This document shows, piece by piece, positions 1 to 10,748 of a stretch of DNA of 64,000 nt. Each line of letters starts with the position of its first letter. The stretch's first letter is position 1. The stretch is taken from the NCBI GenBank assembly GCA_002104905.1, contig MCFE01000324.1:1-64000 (forward strand). The letters run 5' to 3'. The DNA is from Basidiobolus meristosporus CBS 931.73 (taxonomy: Eukaryota > Basidiobolomycota > Basidiobolomycetes > Basidiobolales > Basidiobolaceae). The notes under the pieces were generated by a model. The model made no database searches and had not been told where the DNA came from. It saw nothing but the letters and a program-made list of their open reading frames with translations. The position numbers and the translations under genes are program-made.

Positions 1-1010
1 GTAAAATGCCATCTCAATCACATTATAAGATTGTGTGGTGCATCAGTAATCCCAAGCTGCTTGCATTATTATGGACTCATTGTGAGATCCTGATAACTAA
101 TCCAGATTGAATCCACCAACAGGACCAAGTCATTTTTCACAGGGGTTGCAGCACTTCTTCAAGAGCAATGATCAAGAAAACCTACTTGAATACTTTAAGG
201 ATTTATTGCAAATACTGGCAGGTGAGGTGTTGGACCTTGCAGTGCTTGCTGAAGACCAGGATATATGGAAAGCAATGATTAAACAGTAGCATAAAGCCCT
301 AGGGTTCCCACCAAAATCTTGGGAAAGGGTGTTATAACAGAAATGCTTATTGACTAGTGGACTTTAATGGATTTACTTGTTGAATGTGGAGTTGGGCTTG
401 ATATAGGTGTTGGGTATAGGGGCTGGTATAGTTAGTTACAATTGGCAATTGTGATACAATTATAGTGTCAACAGAAATAAATCAAGTTGTATGCATGAGA
501 AGTAAGAGGATTGTTTGAGTCAGGAAGTAAGGAGTGTGAAGAAGAGGCAATATCCAAGCAATGTACATACACATAGGAGGTGATTGATTGTCGAAGATCA
601 GAAAGTGTGAGAACTAGCAGAAGACCAACCAAGAGCCACTTATGTACTGTTACAATGAAAATTTTTGACCCAGTTTTTTGTGAAATCTGTTGTGCAACTA
701 TCTTTAAATAATCTTTGCACAGTGTCCCAAGGGGATCAGTACATCTTAGTCATGAGACTTTTATTTTGGGACAGCCTTTTGGTGAGATTGTTGCATTTAT
801 TTCTCATATGGCATTATTGTGAATTTAAGCATGCAAACAGATTTTTGGCTAGCATTGGTATGCTAAGAAAGTATCTCAAGAATAGCAGAGACTATCAAAG
901 GCAAAAGAACAAGGGTACTATGGCTAAAAACTAGTGGCTTCCTCAAGAGCTTGTCACAAGCAGGGCTGAAAGCTTCAAACAAGCATCAAAGAAATTTCAG
1001 GTAGCCAGAA
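1..1010 (+). repeat. Unidentified two-module repeat, copy 1 (degenerate)
   Basis: I do not recognise this family. Two blocks here recur in the window at 10.9-11.85 kb. Module X (about 140..350) decodes to a Leu-rich stretch containing LQHFFKS and, after a stop, PPKSWE. Module Y (about 800..1010) decodes to a stretch with HANRFLASIGMLRK, KNKGTMAKN and VARRVL. The same peptide patterns appear in the second copy although the DNA has diverged and stops interrupt both, so the repeat probably descends from a coding mobile element. Here X precedes Y; in the other copy Y precedes X. No terminal repeats or target duplications were found. Confidence 0.5.
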
Positions 1011-1184
1011 GAGTGCTATTTGTATACATCCTTGCTTATCTTGAAAAAAGCAATAGGCATTTATTGACATAGGCCTAAATCTGTAAATAGCTTTCTCCAC
1101 CACATTGCTTCTTTTGTAGCTTTACAGGGACCACAAGTCCCAAATCTTAGCAGGCCTCCACCTTACCAGTTTGGTCATTTTTCC

Positions 1185-1425
1185 AAACCTTGCCCCTGCT
1201 CCTCCCCCTTTGTCCACCCCGCAGTTTGCCCTGCCTTGCCCCCCCCCATCTGTTTAGCAAGGGGGAGCCACCAAATTGGGGGGGCTTTGGGGGGGCAGTA
1301 AAGCACACTGGTTGCCCTCCGGCTTTCCCACAAAAAACAGGCAGGGGCCCCCCAGGGGGGGAAATCCCCCGATTGGCCCCCCAACCCTTTGGGCTGGTGG
1401 GGGGTGGGGGGAATGGGGGGAAAGC
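1185..1425. repeat. GC-homopolymer island inside AT-rich transposon DNA
   Basis: About 240 bp made largely of runs of 4-9 G or C on both strands, for example the C run near 1240 and the G runs near 1278, 1290, 1345 and 1400. It interrupts AT-rich repeat DNA and abuts the RNaseH end of the inverted copia remnant. Open frames exist on both strands but are a by-product of base composition. The spacing of G runs would allow G-quadruplexes on either strand. It may be a short element of its own. Confidence 0.6.
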
Positions 1426-1429
1426 ACTC

Positions 1430-2405
1430 CCAGTAGTGGAAAGTGTTACAGTTGGTTGCTCTCTTGAATTCTATGAAATAGCACCTCAACAGTAAAGAAA
1501 GATGTATATGCTGTGAATCATTTGTGCTCTCAATTCTGCTCTATGAGCTTCAGAGTATCTTACAATATCCCAGTCTGAATTCTTATCAGTGTACCTTAAG
1601 GAGTTAAATCTGCTTAATTGCTGCAATATGATCTGATCATAGTTCTAATTATGCTGGCTGTCAACTCCCATAGAATATAAGATATCTTGACATGCTTCAA
1701 GTCTGACTTGCATCAGACTGCCAACCTTGGATATGTAAGTGAATTCTGAGCTTTAAGATCACACCAAGCTTTCCAAATTAAGCAGAATTCTGGCCTGGTT
1801 AGGGTTTGTCTCCATTGAGGTGGCTGCAGGTTTCCAGTTTACCATATGGTACTTCTTCTGTATATCTTGGATAAACTTGAGCTTATTTAGGGTGATAGCC
1901 TGGGCACTTCTGTCAATGAATTACTTTATCCCTAAGTAGTAGCTGAGCTCTCCTAGGTTGGATATACTGAGTTCCTTTGAAAGTTGGGATTTTGTCACTT
2001 TCAATATTTTATAGTTACAAGTAGCAATAATAAGATCATCCAAACAGAGTGCCAATAGAGCTGGATTGGCTCTATCTTGCAAGTGGTAGATGCTATAGTC
2101 AGCAGTTATTCCTTGAAAACTCAGATATTATGAATAAACATTTATGTTGCAATTTCAGGCTTTTTTCACTGTTTCAGGTCATTTAGTACTTTTTTAAGCC
2201 GGTAAACCAAATGGGGCTATCTTAGCCCAGAAACTCATCAGGCTGATTTATGTACATGTGCTCACCAGGTTCCTCACTCCAAGATGCCGCTTTTACATCC
2301 ATTTTTTGAATGAAGAATGTATATTGGGCTGCAAGAGCCAACAGTAGTCTCATGGAATTACACTTGGCTACTGGTGCAAAAGCTTGGTGCAGTCAAGCCC
2401 TTTTG
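1430..2405 (-). mobile_element. Degenerate Ty1/copia reverse transcriptase-RNaseH remnant, inverted
   Basis: Read on the minus strand from 2405 downward, this stretch decodes in broken frames to the copia RT core: a block like FAPVAK, then MDVKAA, then GELSYYLGIK, and further on the segment before RNaseH. Frameshifts and stops are frequent, so it is a dead fragment of a third copia subfamily, clearly diverged from the plus-strand elements to its right. It meets the plus-strand copia fragment head to head between 2405 and 2433. No LTR is visible at its outer end. Confidence 0.75.
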
Positions 2406-2429
2406 TTAAAGAGTATCCCTTGCTCACAA

Positions 2430-3225
2430 GTTGCTCATACTACTCTGTGATTCTACCTCATTTGAAGCATGGCTTAGACACAGACCAAGTGCAGAACATG
2501 TTGGAATATTTGGGTGTAGAGCATATGCAATGAAACTGCCTGGGAATCAGTCAAAATTTGAGCCAAAAAGTGTAAAATTCATATTTTTGGGCTACTGCAA
2601 TGAGAGTGAAGCATGCAGACTCAACAATACAAAGCAAAGATGCTGGTCAGGTCCAGGGATGTGTGTTTTGATGAAAGTTCAAAATTATCACAGATAATGA
2701 TATCAAATGATAAGAAAATTTTGATCTCAAGTCCACCAACCGTCAGGAATGAATCCAAGCAAAGCAATGAGAACTTTTTACTCCAAAGAACTCTACAATC
2801 ATGCTTCATCCTGAATCTGGGCCCAAGAATATCCCAGAAGTGATCATTTCTGTAACAAATGCCAGAGGATCCAACTGGACAAGATATAGCCCAAAGTACT
2901 AAATCAATGAGGGTGCAAACTTAGCCTATGCCTATTCAGTCAATATTGATGAACCCAGACTTTAAAAGAGGCCTTAAATAGCCCTCAGACAAAGTTTTGG
3001 AGATCTGCAATGACTGAGGAATATCAGGCTCTGATGGAAAATCAAACTTGGGACTTGGTCAAATTAGCAATCAACCAAAAATCTATTGAATGCAGATGGG
3101 CCTTAAAGACAAATATAAGGCTGATGGTACAATTGAAAGATACAAAGCAACACTTGTGACAAAAGATATTCTCAAACAAAAGGACTTGACTATACTGAGA
3201 CCTTTGCACTAGTAGCCAAGTTTAA
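2430..3225 (+). mobile_element. Outer copia element, left part (integrase C-terminus to RT start)
   Basis: This stretch matches 6060..6840 of the full-length element in order and content (motifs EAWLRHRPSAEH, FGCRAYA, then the start of RT), but carries several frameshifts. It stops at 3225 exactly where an LTR has inserted, and its coding thread resumes at 9128 with the next RT residues (KFNSIRLIL). It is therefore the left half of the oldest nested copia copy; its 5' LTR and gag are missing. Confidence 0.85.
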
Positions 3226-3457
3226 TGTTGTAAATACTAAGTTGTCACCAAAATATTCATGCTAAATTAGTCGCATAGATTTTATTCTTTGATTAGCATT
3301 CTGTCCTGATCAAATCTCTTGTTGGGATTTGCTTGGATTATTTTCATCAAATTATCAGGTACCCAGATTATGATCTTTCTCAAAGTTGTCCAAAAGCCCC
3401 CAAACTTTGCACACATATTCTTGGGACCTTCCTTAACAAACTCTGCATGTTTGTTTT
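3226..3457 (+). mobile_element. Old copia LTR (subfamily B), left part, split by a later insertion
   Basis: The stretch begins TGTTGTAAAT and is homologous to the other LTRs here but more divergent. The remainder lies at 9011..9127 and ends ATATTGCAACA, giving a 349-bp LTR once the inserted element is set aside. The 5 bp before it (TTTAA, 3221..3225) recur directly after its right end (9128..9132), a target-site duplication. No internal region accompanies it, so it is a solo LTR left by recombination within an earlier element. Confidence 0.88.
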
Positions 3458-3806
3458 TGTTGTAAAAATTTGTAATTCCACCTATATATTCACCTAACTT
3501 AGCCACTTGAATCTTTACCCTCAAGTTCTAGAGAATACTGACCAAATTCCTTGTTGGGATTTACTTAGAATATTTTCACCAAAATACCAGGTACCCAGAA
3601 CATGAGATATTACAAAGTTGTCAAAACTGCCCCAAACTTTGCACACATGCTCTTGGGACCTTCCTTAGCCTATTCTATGAGTTTTTAACGCCAAGACCAG
3701 GTAAAAGTATAAATACTACCTATACATTTAATAAATCATTAAGTGAAAGCCACATAATCAACTTGTTCTTCCAATCACTTCCAATATCTCCAGAACTCTT
3801 ACAACA
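3458..3806 (+). repeat. 5' LTR of the full-length copia element
   Basis: 349 bp, beginning TGTTGTAAAA and ending CTTACAACA, with terminal inverted ends typical of integrase substrates. It contains a TATA-like ATAAATAC near 3710 and an AATAAA near 3730, plausible promoter and polyadenylation signals. It pairs with the 3' LTR at 8658..9005. Confidence 0.93.
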
Positions 3807-3818
3807 GGTTATGAGCCC
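3807..3818 (+). promoter_or_regulatory. Primer binding site complementary to the anticodon arm of initiator tRNA-Met
   Basis: Directly after the 5' LTR the sequence is GGTTATGAGCCC. This is complementary to GGGCTCATAACC, the anticodon stem-loop of fungal initiator tRNA-Met, rather than to a tRNA 3' end. Priming from an internally cleaved half-tRNA is established for Drosophila copia and yeast Ty5. The putative gag ATG (3811..3813) lies inside this site. Confidence 0.8.
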
Positions 3819-4883
3819 CAAGCTGTCACTCTCTGCAATATCTACTACTGCTCTTACTGGAATTGTTCCCTCTGCTGAAAAGTTGGATGGATCTAACTGC
3901 AAAGTGTGGAAGGTGAAGATGAAGATGCTACAACAAGAAAGAGGCCTTTGGGATATTGTCATGGGAGAAGAATACCCTCCTAAAAATGTGGGAGAGGAAG
4001 CCTTGAGGTACCAGAAGAAAGAACAAAGTGCCTTTAACTGCATTTGCCTTAATGTTAAGGACAAATTGCTAATTCAATGCTCAAGAGCAAAAACGGCAAA
4101 GAATGCCTGGAAGGCATTAGAAGACACCTACCAGTCATTTCAGCTGCCAAGAAAACGTATCTGAGACAAAAATTCTTTACTACAAAGATGCTGCCAGGAG
4201 AAGAAATGAAAAATCTAATTAACAGAATACCCTGCTGTTAGATGAGATGGAATCTGTGGGCATACCAACTACTGATGATGATGTGATAGATACCATCCTG
4301 AATAGCCTGACAGACAAGTTTCAGGGCCTTGTATCAGCCCCAGAGTCCAACTCTGAAGATTTGACCTTAAATTATGTATGTGGAAGGCTCCTGGATGATG
4401 AATTAAGGAAATCAAGTGCCAATCAGAAGGAAGAAGAAAATGCTTTAATAAGCAGTGATAACAAACAAAGGAGGTACCCAAGACCCTACAAAGGCAACAG
4501 CAACCTGTTTTGCAACTACTGCAAAAGGAAAGGACACATATCAGACCGGTGCTTCAAAAAGAAAGACAGTCAGCAGAAAAAGCCTGAATATGGAAATGCT
4601 GCAACAACTGAAGATAGACTATTCATATCTGCACTAAACACAACCCCGAACAAGGATTCTCAGATGTGGTATATTGACTCTGGAGCATCTCAAGACTTTA
4701 CACACCAAAAAGAACTCTTTACCCAATATCAAGAAATTCCAATTAAGAATGTTTTCATGGGTGACAATCAAACACTTGATGCAGTGGGAGAAGGAACTAT
4801 TCAAGTAAACCTAAGAAGCAGTGAAGGAAGTCATACACTGACCTTTAAAGAAGTACTCTATGTACCAGAAATAGCCAAGAACC
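3811..4883 (+). pseudogene. copia gag and protease, frameshifted
   Basis: The reading begins MSPKLSLSAIS at 3811, followed by the UBN2/Gag-type core (KLDGSNCKVWK) to about 4138, where one frameshift occurs. A second near 4231 returns the thread to the frame starting about 4247. The zinc knuckle CNYCKRKGHISDRC (about 4511..4552) has the CX2CX4HX4C spacing, and the aspartic protease motif WYIDSGAS follows at about 4667..4690. The frame is cut at 4883 by the nested LTR; without that LTR the thread runs on through KNLLSVSK. Nonfunctional as it stands. Confidence 0.88.
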
Positions 4884-5231
4884 TGTTGTAAAAATTTGTA
4901 ATTCCACCTAAATATTCACCTAACTTAGTCACTTTGATCATTACCCTCAAATCCTAGAGAATACTGACCAAATCCCTTGTTGGGATTTACTTGGAATATT
5001 TTCACCAAAATACCAGGTACCCCAAACATGAGAATTCTCAAAGTTGTCCAAACAGCCCCAAACTTTGCACACATGTTCTTGGGACCTTCCTTAACCTATT
5101 CTACGTGTTTGTAATGCCAAGACCAGGTAAAAGTATATATGCTACTTTACATTCAATAAATCTTCAAGTGAAAACCACATAATCTACCTGTCCTCCCAAT
5201 CACTTCCAATATCTCCAAGACTTTTACAACA
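4884..5231 (+). mobile_element. Solo copia LTR nested in the full-length element
   Basis: 348 bp with perfect 10-bp terminal inverted ends (TGTTGTAAAA ... TTTTACAACA). It is flanked by a perfect 5-bp duplication GAACC (4879..4883 and 5232..5236). It is in the same orientation as its host and splits the protease-integrase linker between Leu codons. It is the youngest event of the nest, and its internal region was lost by LTR-LTR recombination. Confidence 0.95.
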
Positions 5232-5236
5232 GAACC

Positions 5237-5978
5237 TACTATCTGTAAGCAAGGCCACTGCAGAAGGACTCAGTTTCAGCTTTGACAATTCTGGATGCAA
5301 GATCACTGATCAAAATGGTGCCCATATTGCTTTAGGTATTGGAGATCAGAAACTATACAAGTTGACTTATGTTCCAACATATTTGGAAGCCAATATAAGT
5401 AACTTAAATGAAGAAACACCAATGCTTTGGCACAGGAGATTTGGGCACATCAATTTTGATTCTTTGCGCAAAATGATCAAAGATCAGCTATTTTACAGAG
5501 TAAAAATTGATCCCACAGCTAATTTGGAGCACTGTGAAGCCTGCAGATATGGGAAACAAGTCAGACAACTGTTCAAGAGCTCTGGGCTAATCAAAACTAA
5601 GAGAAAATTAGATCAATTCACTCAAATTTGTGTGGACCTATGCAAAATTTATCCTTAGGCAGGATGAAGTATTTCATCACTTTTATTAATGATTATACAA
5701 GATACACATGGATCTACTTTGTGGAGAGAAAGGAAGAAGCTCTTCCTAAGCTTTGGGAGCTTAAAGCCATGGTGGAGAGAGAAACTGGTGAAAAAATCAA
5801 GAAAATATGCTCTGACAATAGTGGAGAATATACCTTAAAACTCTTCATCCACTTCTGCAAAATTCATGGGATAAAGCAGGAGACTACTGAACCATACTTC
5901 CCACAGCAAAATGAAGTAGCAGAACGTGCTAACAGATCAATAATTGATATGGCAAGATCTATGATCCATGATCAATAA
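5237..5978 (+). pseudogene. copia integrase, frameshifted
   Basis: The zinc-binding domain is visible as WHRRFGHINFDSL followed by CEACRYGK (HHCC pattern, about 5428..5550). After a frameshift near 5628 the catalytic core follows: FINDYTRYTW (first Asp), ICSDNSGEY (second Asp) and QQNEVAERANRS (catalytic Glu). The frame stops at 5978. Further integrase C-terminal sequence continues in other frames to about 6380. Confidence 0.88.
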
Positions 5979-6409
5979 TTATCCTATGATTTTTGGGCGT
6001 AATCAGTTGCCACTGCTATATATCTTAAAAATTGGAGTTATAACAGAATAACTTGTGATTCTACTCCAACTGAAGCATGGTATGGAAACAGACCAAGTGC
6101 AGAACATCTAAGAATATTTGGGTGTACAGCATATGCCAAGAAACTGCCCAGAAATCCATCAAAATTTGAGCCAAAAAGTGTAAAATGCATATTTTTGCGC
6201 TACTGCAATGAGAGTAAAGCATACACACTCTACAATACCAAAGCAAAGAAGCTGATCAAGTCCAGGGATGTGTTGTTTGATGAAAATTCAAAATTTTCAC
6301 AAAAAATGACATCAGATGATGACAAATTCTGATCTCAAATCCATCAATTGTCAGGATTGAATCAGAGCAAAACAATAAAAGTTTTTTCACTCCCAAGGAC
6401 TCTACAACC

Positions 6410-8646
6410 ATGGTTCTGCTAGAATCAGTGCCCAGGAATACCCCAGAAGTGATCATTCTAGTATCAAATGCCCAGAGATCCAATCAGACAAGAAATAGCC
6501 CAAATTACTGTATCAATGAGAGTACAAACTTAGCCTATGCCTATTCAGTCCATATTGATGAGCCCCAGACTGTAAAAGAGGCCCTAAATAGCCCTCAGAC
6601 AAAGCTTTGGAGATCTGCAATGACTGAGGAATATCAGGCTCTGATGGAAAATCAAACTTGGGACTTGGTAAAATTAGCAATCAACCAAATATCAATTGGA
6701 TGCAGATGGGTCTTCAAGACAAAATACAAGGCTGATGGTACAATTGAAAGATACAAAGCAAGACTTGTGGCCAAAGGATACTCTCAAGCAAAAGGACTTG
6801 ACTATACTGAGACCTTTGCACTGGTAGCCAAGTTTAATTCCATCAGATTAATATTGGTTATTGCAGCCAAATATAAGTCATTTATTCATTGAATGGACAT
6901 AAAAGCTGCATCTTTGAATGAAGAACTTGATGAGGACATGTGTATGGACCAGCCTGATGGGCTTGTTGACCAAGATAACCCCCATTTGGTCTGAAAGCTT
7001 AAAAAGTCACAATATAGTCTCAAACAATCACCAAGAGCCTGGAGTTGCAAGATAGATTATTATTTGGAATCTTTGAGTTTTCAAAGAGGTAATGCTGACT
7101 ATAGTATATACTATAAGCCAGATAGAGCAAATCCAGCTCTATTAGATCTATATGTGGATTATTGTATTATGGCTGCCAATAACCTAGAAACTTTGGAATT
7201 GACTGAATTCAGCCTATCTAAAGAGCTCAAGATGTCTGATCTAGGAGAACTCAGTTACTACTTAGGGATAAAGCTCTCCATAGACAGAGGTACCCACACT
7301 ATCACCCTAAGCCAATCCAAGTATACTCAAGATATACTTAAGAAGTACCAAATGGAAGACTGCAAACCAGCAGCTACTCCTATGGAGACAAACCTTAACT
7401 TGGTCAAAACTCAACCAAATCAAGAGAACTTGGTACCATTGGAAAGCCCTAACTTTCCTTTTCATTCTATGACTGGCAGCCTGGTGTACATCTTGCTTGG
7501 GATATGTCCAGGCATCTCACATTCAGTGTGAGATGTCAGCCAGCATAATCAGAACTATGAATATAATCATATTGTAGCAGATGAGCAGATCTTTAGGAAA
7601 GGAACTGCTGATATCTGCTTAAGATACACTTATAAAAATTCAGAACAGGATCTTGTGGGATACCATGATGCTGATTGGGGACAAAATTTGGAAGACAGAA
7701 GATCCACCACAGGATTCATCTTTCCTCACTGTCAAGGAGCAACTTCATAGAACCTCTAGGAGAACTTAGTTACTACTTAGGGATTAAGTTCTCCATAGAC
7801 AGAAGTACCCACACTATCACCCTAAGCCAATCCAAGTATATTCAAGATATACTAAAGAAGTACCAAATGGAAGACTATAAACCAGCAGCTACCCCAGTGG
7901 AGACAAGCCTTAACTTGGTCAAAACTCAACCAAATCAAGAAAGCTTAGTGCCATCTGAAAGCCATGACTTTCCTTATCAATATATGGTCGGCAGTCTGAA
8001 GTATATCATGCTTGGAACATGTCCAGATATCTCATATTCAGTGGGAGTTATCAGCCAACATAATCAGAACTATGGATCTGATCATATTGCAGCAGTTAAG
8101 CGTATTTTTAGATACCTAAAAGGAACTTCTGACATCTGCTTAAGATACACTTATAAGGACTCAGAACAGGATCTTGTGGGATACTCTGATGCTGATTGGG
8201 GACAAAATTTAGAAGACAAAAGATCCACCACAGGATACACCTTTCTCTACTCTAAAGGAGCAATTTCATGGAATTCAAGAAAGCAACCAACCGCAGCACT
8301 TTCTACCACAGAGGCAGAGTATATGGCAGTCTTTGAGGCTACAAAAGAAGCAATGTGGTTAAGAAAGCTTTTTACAGATTTAGGCCTATGTCAAAAAATG
8401 CCTATTACTTTATTTCAAGATAATCAAGGATGCATACAATTAGGTAGATATCCAACTTTTCATGCTAGAACCAAGCACATAGATATTAGACATCATTTCA
8501 TATGTGAAGCTATAGAGACTAACTTAGTCAGCTTAGTTTACTGTCCTACAGATGAAATGATTGCAGACATATTTACCAAACCATTAGCTAGAGACAAATT
8601 TGAATATTTTGGGTTAAAATTTGGACTTGTCAGTATGAACATTTAG
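6410..8646 (+). pseudogene. copia reverse transcriptase-RNaseH with internal duplication
   Basis: RT begins around 6540 (AMTEEYQALMENQTWDLVK, GCRWVFKTKYK, ARLVAKGYSQ). Frameshifts follow between 6890 and 7064. The active-site box at about 7150..7161 reads YVDY instead of YVDD. The segment 7241..7755 is followed at once by a second, diverged version, 7756..8271, after which RNaseH completes intact (TEAEYMA, FQDNQGCIQL, TKHIDIRHHFI, ADIFTKPL) to the stop at 8644..8646. The first copy carries a stop after GISHSV that is shared with the outer element at 9817. Confidence 0.9.
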
Positions 8647-8650
8647 CTGA

Positions 8651-8657
8651 GTGGGAG
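8651..8657 (+). promoter_or_regulatory. Polypurine tract of the copia element
   Basis: The purine-rich GTGGGAG lies immediately before the 3' LTR start, the position expected for the plus-strand primer. The outer element has AGTGAGAG in the same place before 10429. Confidence 0.7.
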
Positions 8658-9005
8658 TGTAGTAAAATTTGTAATTACACCTAAATATTCACCTAACTTA
8701 GTCACTTAAATCATTACCCTCAAATTCTAGAGAATACTGACCAAGTTCTTTGTCAGGATTTACTTGGAATATTTTCACCAAAATACCAGGTACCCAGAAC
8801 ATGAGAATTCTCAAAGTTGTCCAAACAGCCCCAAACTTTGCACACATGTTCTTGGGACCTTCCTTAACCTATTCTATGTGTTTGTTTTGCCAAGACCAGG
8901 TAAAAGTATAAATACTACCTTTACATTCAATAAATCATTAAGTGAAAGCCACATAATCAACTTGTTCTTCCAATCACTTCCAATATCTCCAAGACTCTTA
9001 CAGCA
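8658..9005 (+). repeat. 3' LTR of the full-length copia element
   Basis: 348 bp, beginning TGTAGTAAAA and ending CTTACAGCA. It is closely similar to the 5' LTR but not identical, so the insertion is not recent. It is followed directly by GTTTT, the right copy of the target duplication. Confidence 0.93.
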
Positions 9006-9010
9006 GTTTT

Positions 9011-9127
9011 CTCTACACTATCAAAAGAATAAATACCATACTTTTGATCAATAAATCAACAAGTGATTAACATGTAAATCCTCTAGGTCTCCGCAACACT
9101 TCCAGTACTCCTCAGAATATTGCAACA
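9011..9127 (+). mobile_element. Old copia LTR (subfamily B), right part
   Basis: Continuation of the LTR begun at 3226. It runs from CTCTACACTATC to ATATTGCAACA and is followed by TTTAA (9128..9132), the second copy of that LTR's target duplication. Confidence 0.88.
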
Positions 9128-10428
9128 TTTAATTCCATCAGACTAATATTGGCTATTGCAGCCAAATATAAGTTTTTTATGCATCAAATGGATGTAAAAG
9201 CTGCATTTTTGAATGAAGAACTCACAGAGGATGTGTATATGGACCAGTCTGATGGTATGCTGACCATGCTAGCCTGCATTTGGTCAGCAAGTTTAAAAAA
9301 TCTCAATATGATCCCAAACAATCACTAAGAGCCTGGAATTGCAAAATAGATTCTTATTTGGAATCTTTGAGTTTCAAAAGAAGTAATGCTGACTATAGTA
9401 TATACTTCAAGCTAGATAGAGCAAATCTGGTTTGGTTGATTTGATATGTGGATGATTGTATTATACCTAACCTAAAAACATTGGGAGAGAATAAATCCAG
9501 CCTATAAAGAGTTCAAGATGTCTGATCTAGGAGAACTTAGTTATTACTTAGGGATAAAGCTCTCCATAGACAGAAGTACCCACACTATCACCCTAAGTCA
9601 ATCCAAGTATATTCAAGATATACTTAAGAAGTACCAAATGGAAGACTGTAAACCAGCAGCTACCCTTATGGAGACAAACCTTAACTTGGTCAAAACTCAA
9701 CCAAATCAAGAGAACTTGGTACCATTGGAAAGCCCTAACTTTCCTTTTCATTCTATGACTGGCAGCCTGATGTACATCTTGCTTGGGATATGTCCAGGTA
9801 TCTCACATTCAGTGTGATTTGTCAGCCAGCATAATCAGAACTATGAATATGATCATATTGTAGCAGTTGAGTGGATTTTTAGATACCTGAAAGGAACTGC
9901 TGATATCTGCTCAAGATACACTTATAACAATTCAGAACAGGATCTTGTGGGATACTCTGATGCTGATTGGGGACAAAATTTAGAAGACGGAAGATCTACC
10001 ACAGGATACACCTTTCTCTAATGTAAAGGAGAAATTTCATGGAATTCAAGAAAGCAATCAACTGTAGCACTTTCTACCACAGAGGCAGAGTATATGGCAG
10101 CCTGTGAAGCTACAAAAGAAGCAATGTGGTTAAGTAAGCTTTTTACAGATTTATGCCTATGTCAAAAAATGCCTATTACTTTATTTCAAGATATTCAAGG
10201 ATGTATACAATTAGGTAGAAATCTATCTTTTCATGCTACAGCTAAGCACATAGGTATTAGACATCATTTCATATGTGAAGCTATAGAGAATAGCTTAGTT
10301 AGCTTAGCTTACTGTTCTTCAGATGAAATGATTGCAGATATATTTACCAAACCATACACTATAGACCAGTTTGAATATCTTAGGTTAAAATTAGGACTAG
10401 TCAGTGTGAACATTTAGCTTAGTGAGAG
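9128..10428 (+). mobile_element. Outer copia element, right part (RT-RNaseH)
   Basis: The thread resumes from 3225 with FNSIRLILAIAAK, then MDVKAAFLNEE, an intact YVDD codon string near 9447, the region 9527..10040 homologous to the duplicated block of the inner element, and RNaseH (TEAEYMAACEATKEAMW, ADIFTKP) to a stop at 10417. Numerous frameshifts and stops are present. It ends with a polypurine stretch and an LTR. Confidence 0.88.
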
Positions 10429-10748
10429 TGTTGTAAGAGTTGGTAATTCCACCTAAATATTCATCTAATCCTAGAAAGTGCTGACCAAATTCCTCACTGG
10501 GATTTACTTAGAATATTTTCACCAAATACCAGGTACCCAGAACATGAAAATTCTCAAAGTTGTCCAAACAGCCCCAAACTTTGTACATATATTCTTGGGG
10601 TCTTCCTGAGTCTATACTATGTGTTTGTTCAGCCAAGACCATGTAAAAGTATAAGTACTACTTTTACATTCAATAGATCATTAAGTGAAAACCACATAAT
10701 CTACTTGTTCTCCCAAATCACTTCCAATATTTCCAAGACTCTTCAACA
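10429..10748 (+). repeat. 3' LTR of the outer copia element
   Basis: 320 bp, beginning TGTTGTAAGA and ending CTTCAACA. It is homologous to the 349-bp LTRs with small deletions. It follows the polypurine stretch AGTGAGAG of the outer element. Confidence 0.82.

Larger units (their letters stand above)
3458..9005 (+). mobile_element. Full-length Ty1/copia retrotransposon, inactive, with nested solo LTR
   Basis: The element is 5,548 bp, bounded by LTRs of 349 and 348 bp, and flanked by the 5-bp duplication GTTTT (3453..3457 and 9006..9010). Domain order is gag with CCHC knuckle, protease, integrase, reverse transcriptase, RNaseH, which is the copia order. It cannot encode a working polyprotein: gag has two frameshifts, integrase one, the RT region several stops and frameshifts, and the catalytic YVDD box reads YVDY. 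A solo LTR interrupts the protease-integrase region, and about 515 bp of RT/RNaseH are present twice. Confidence 0.95.

Noticed and set aside
1175-1495. Open frames of about 100 codons on both strands in the GC-rich island
   Set aside because: They follow from G/C homopolymer composition and lack stops for that reason; the peptides are Pro/Gly low complexity.
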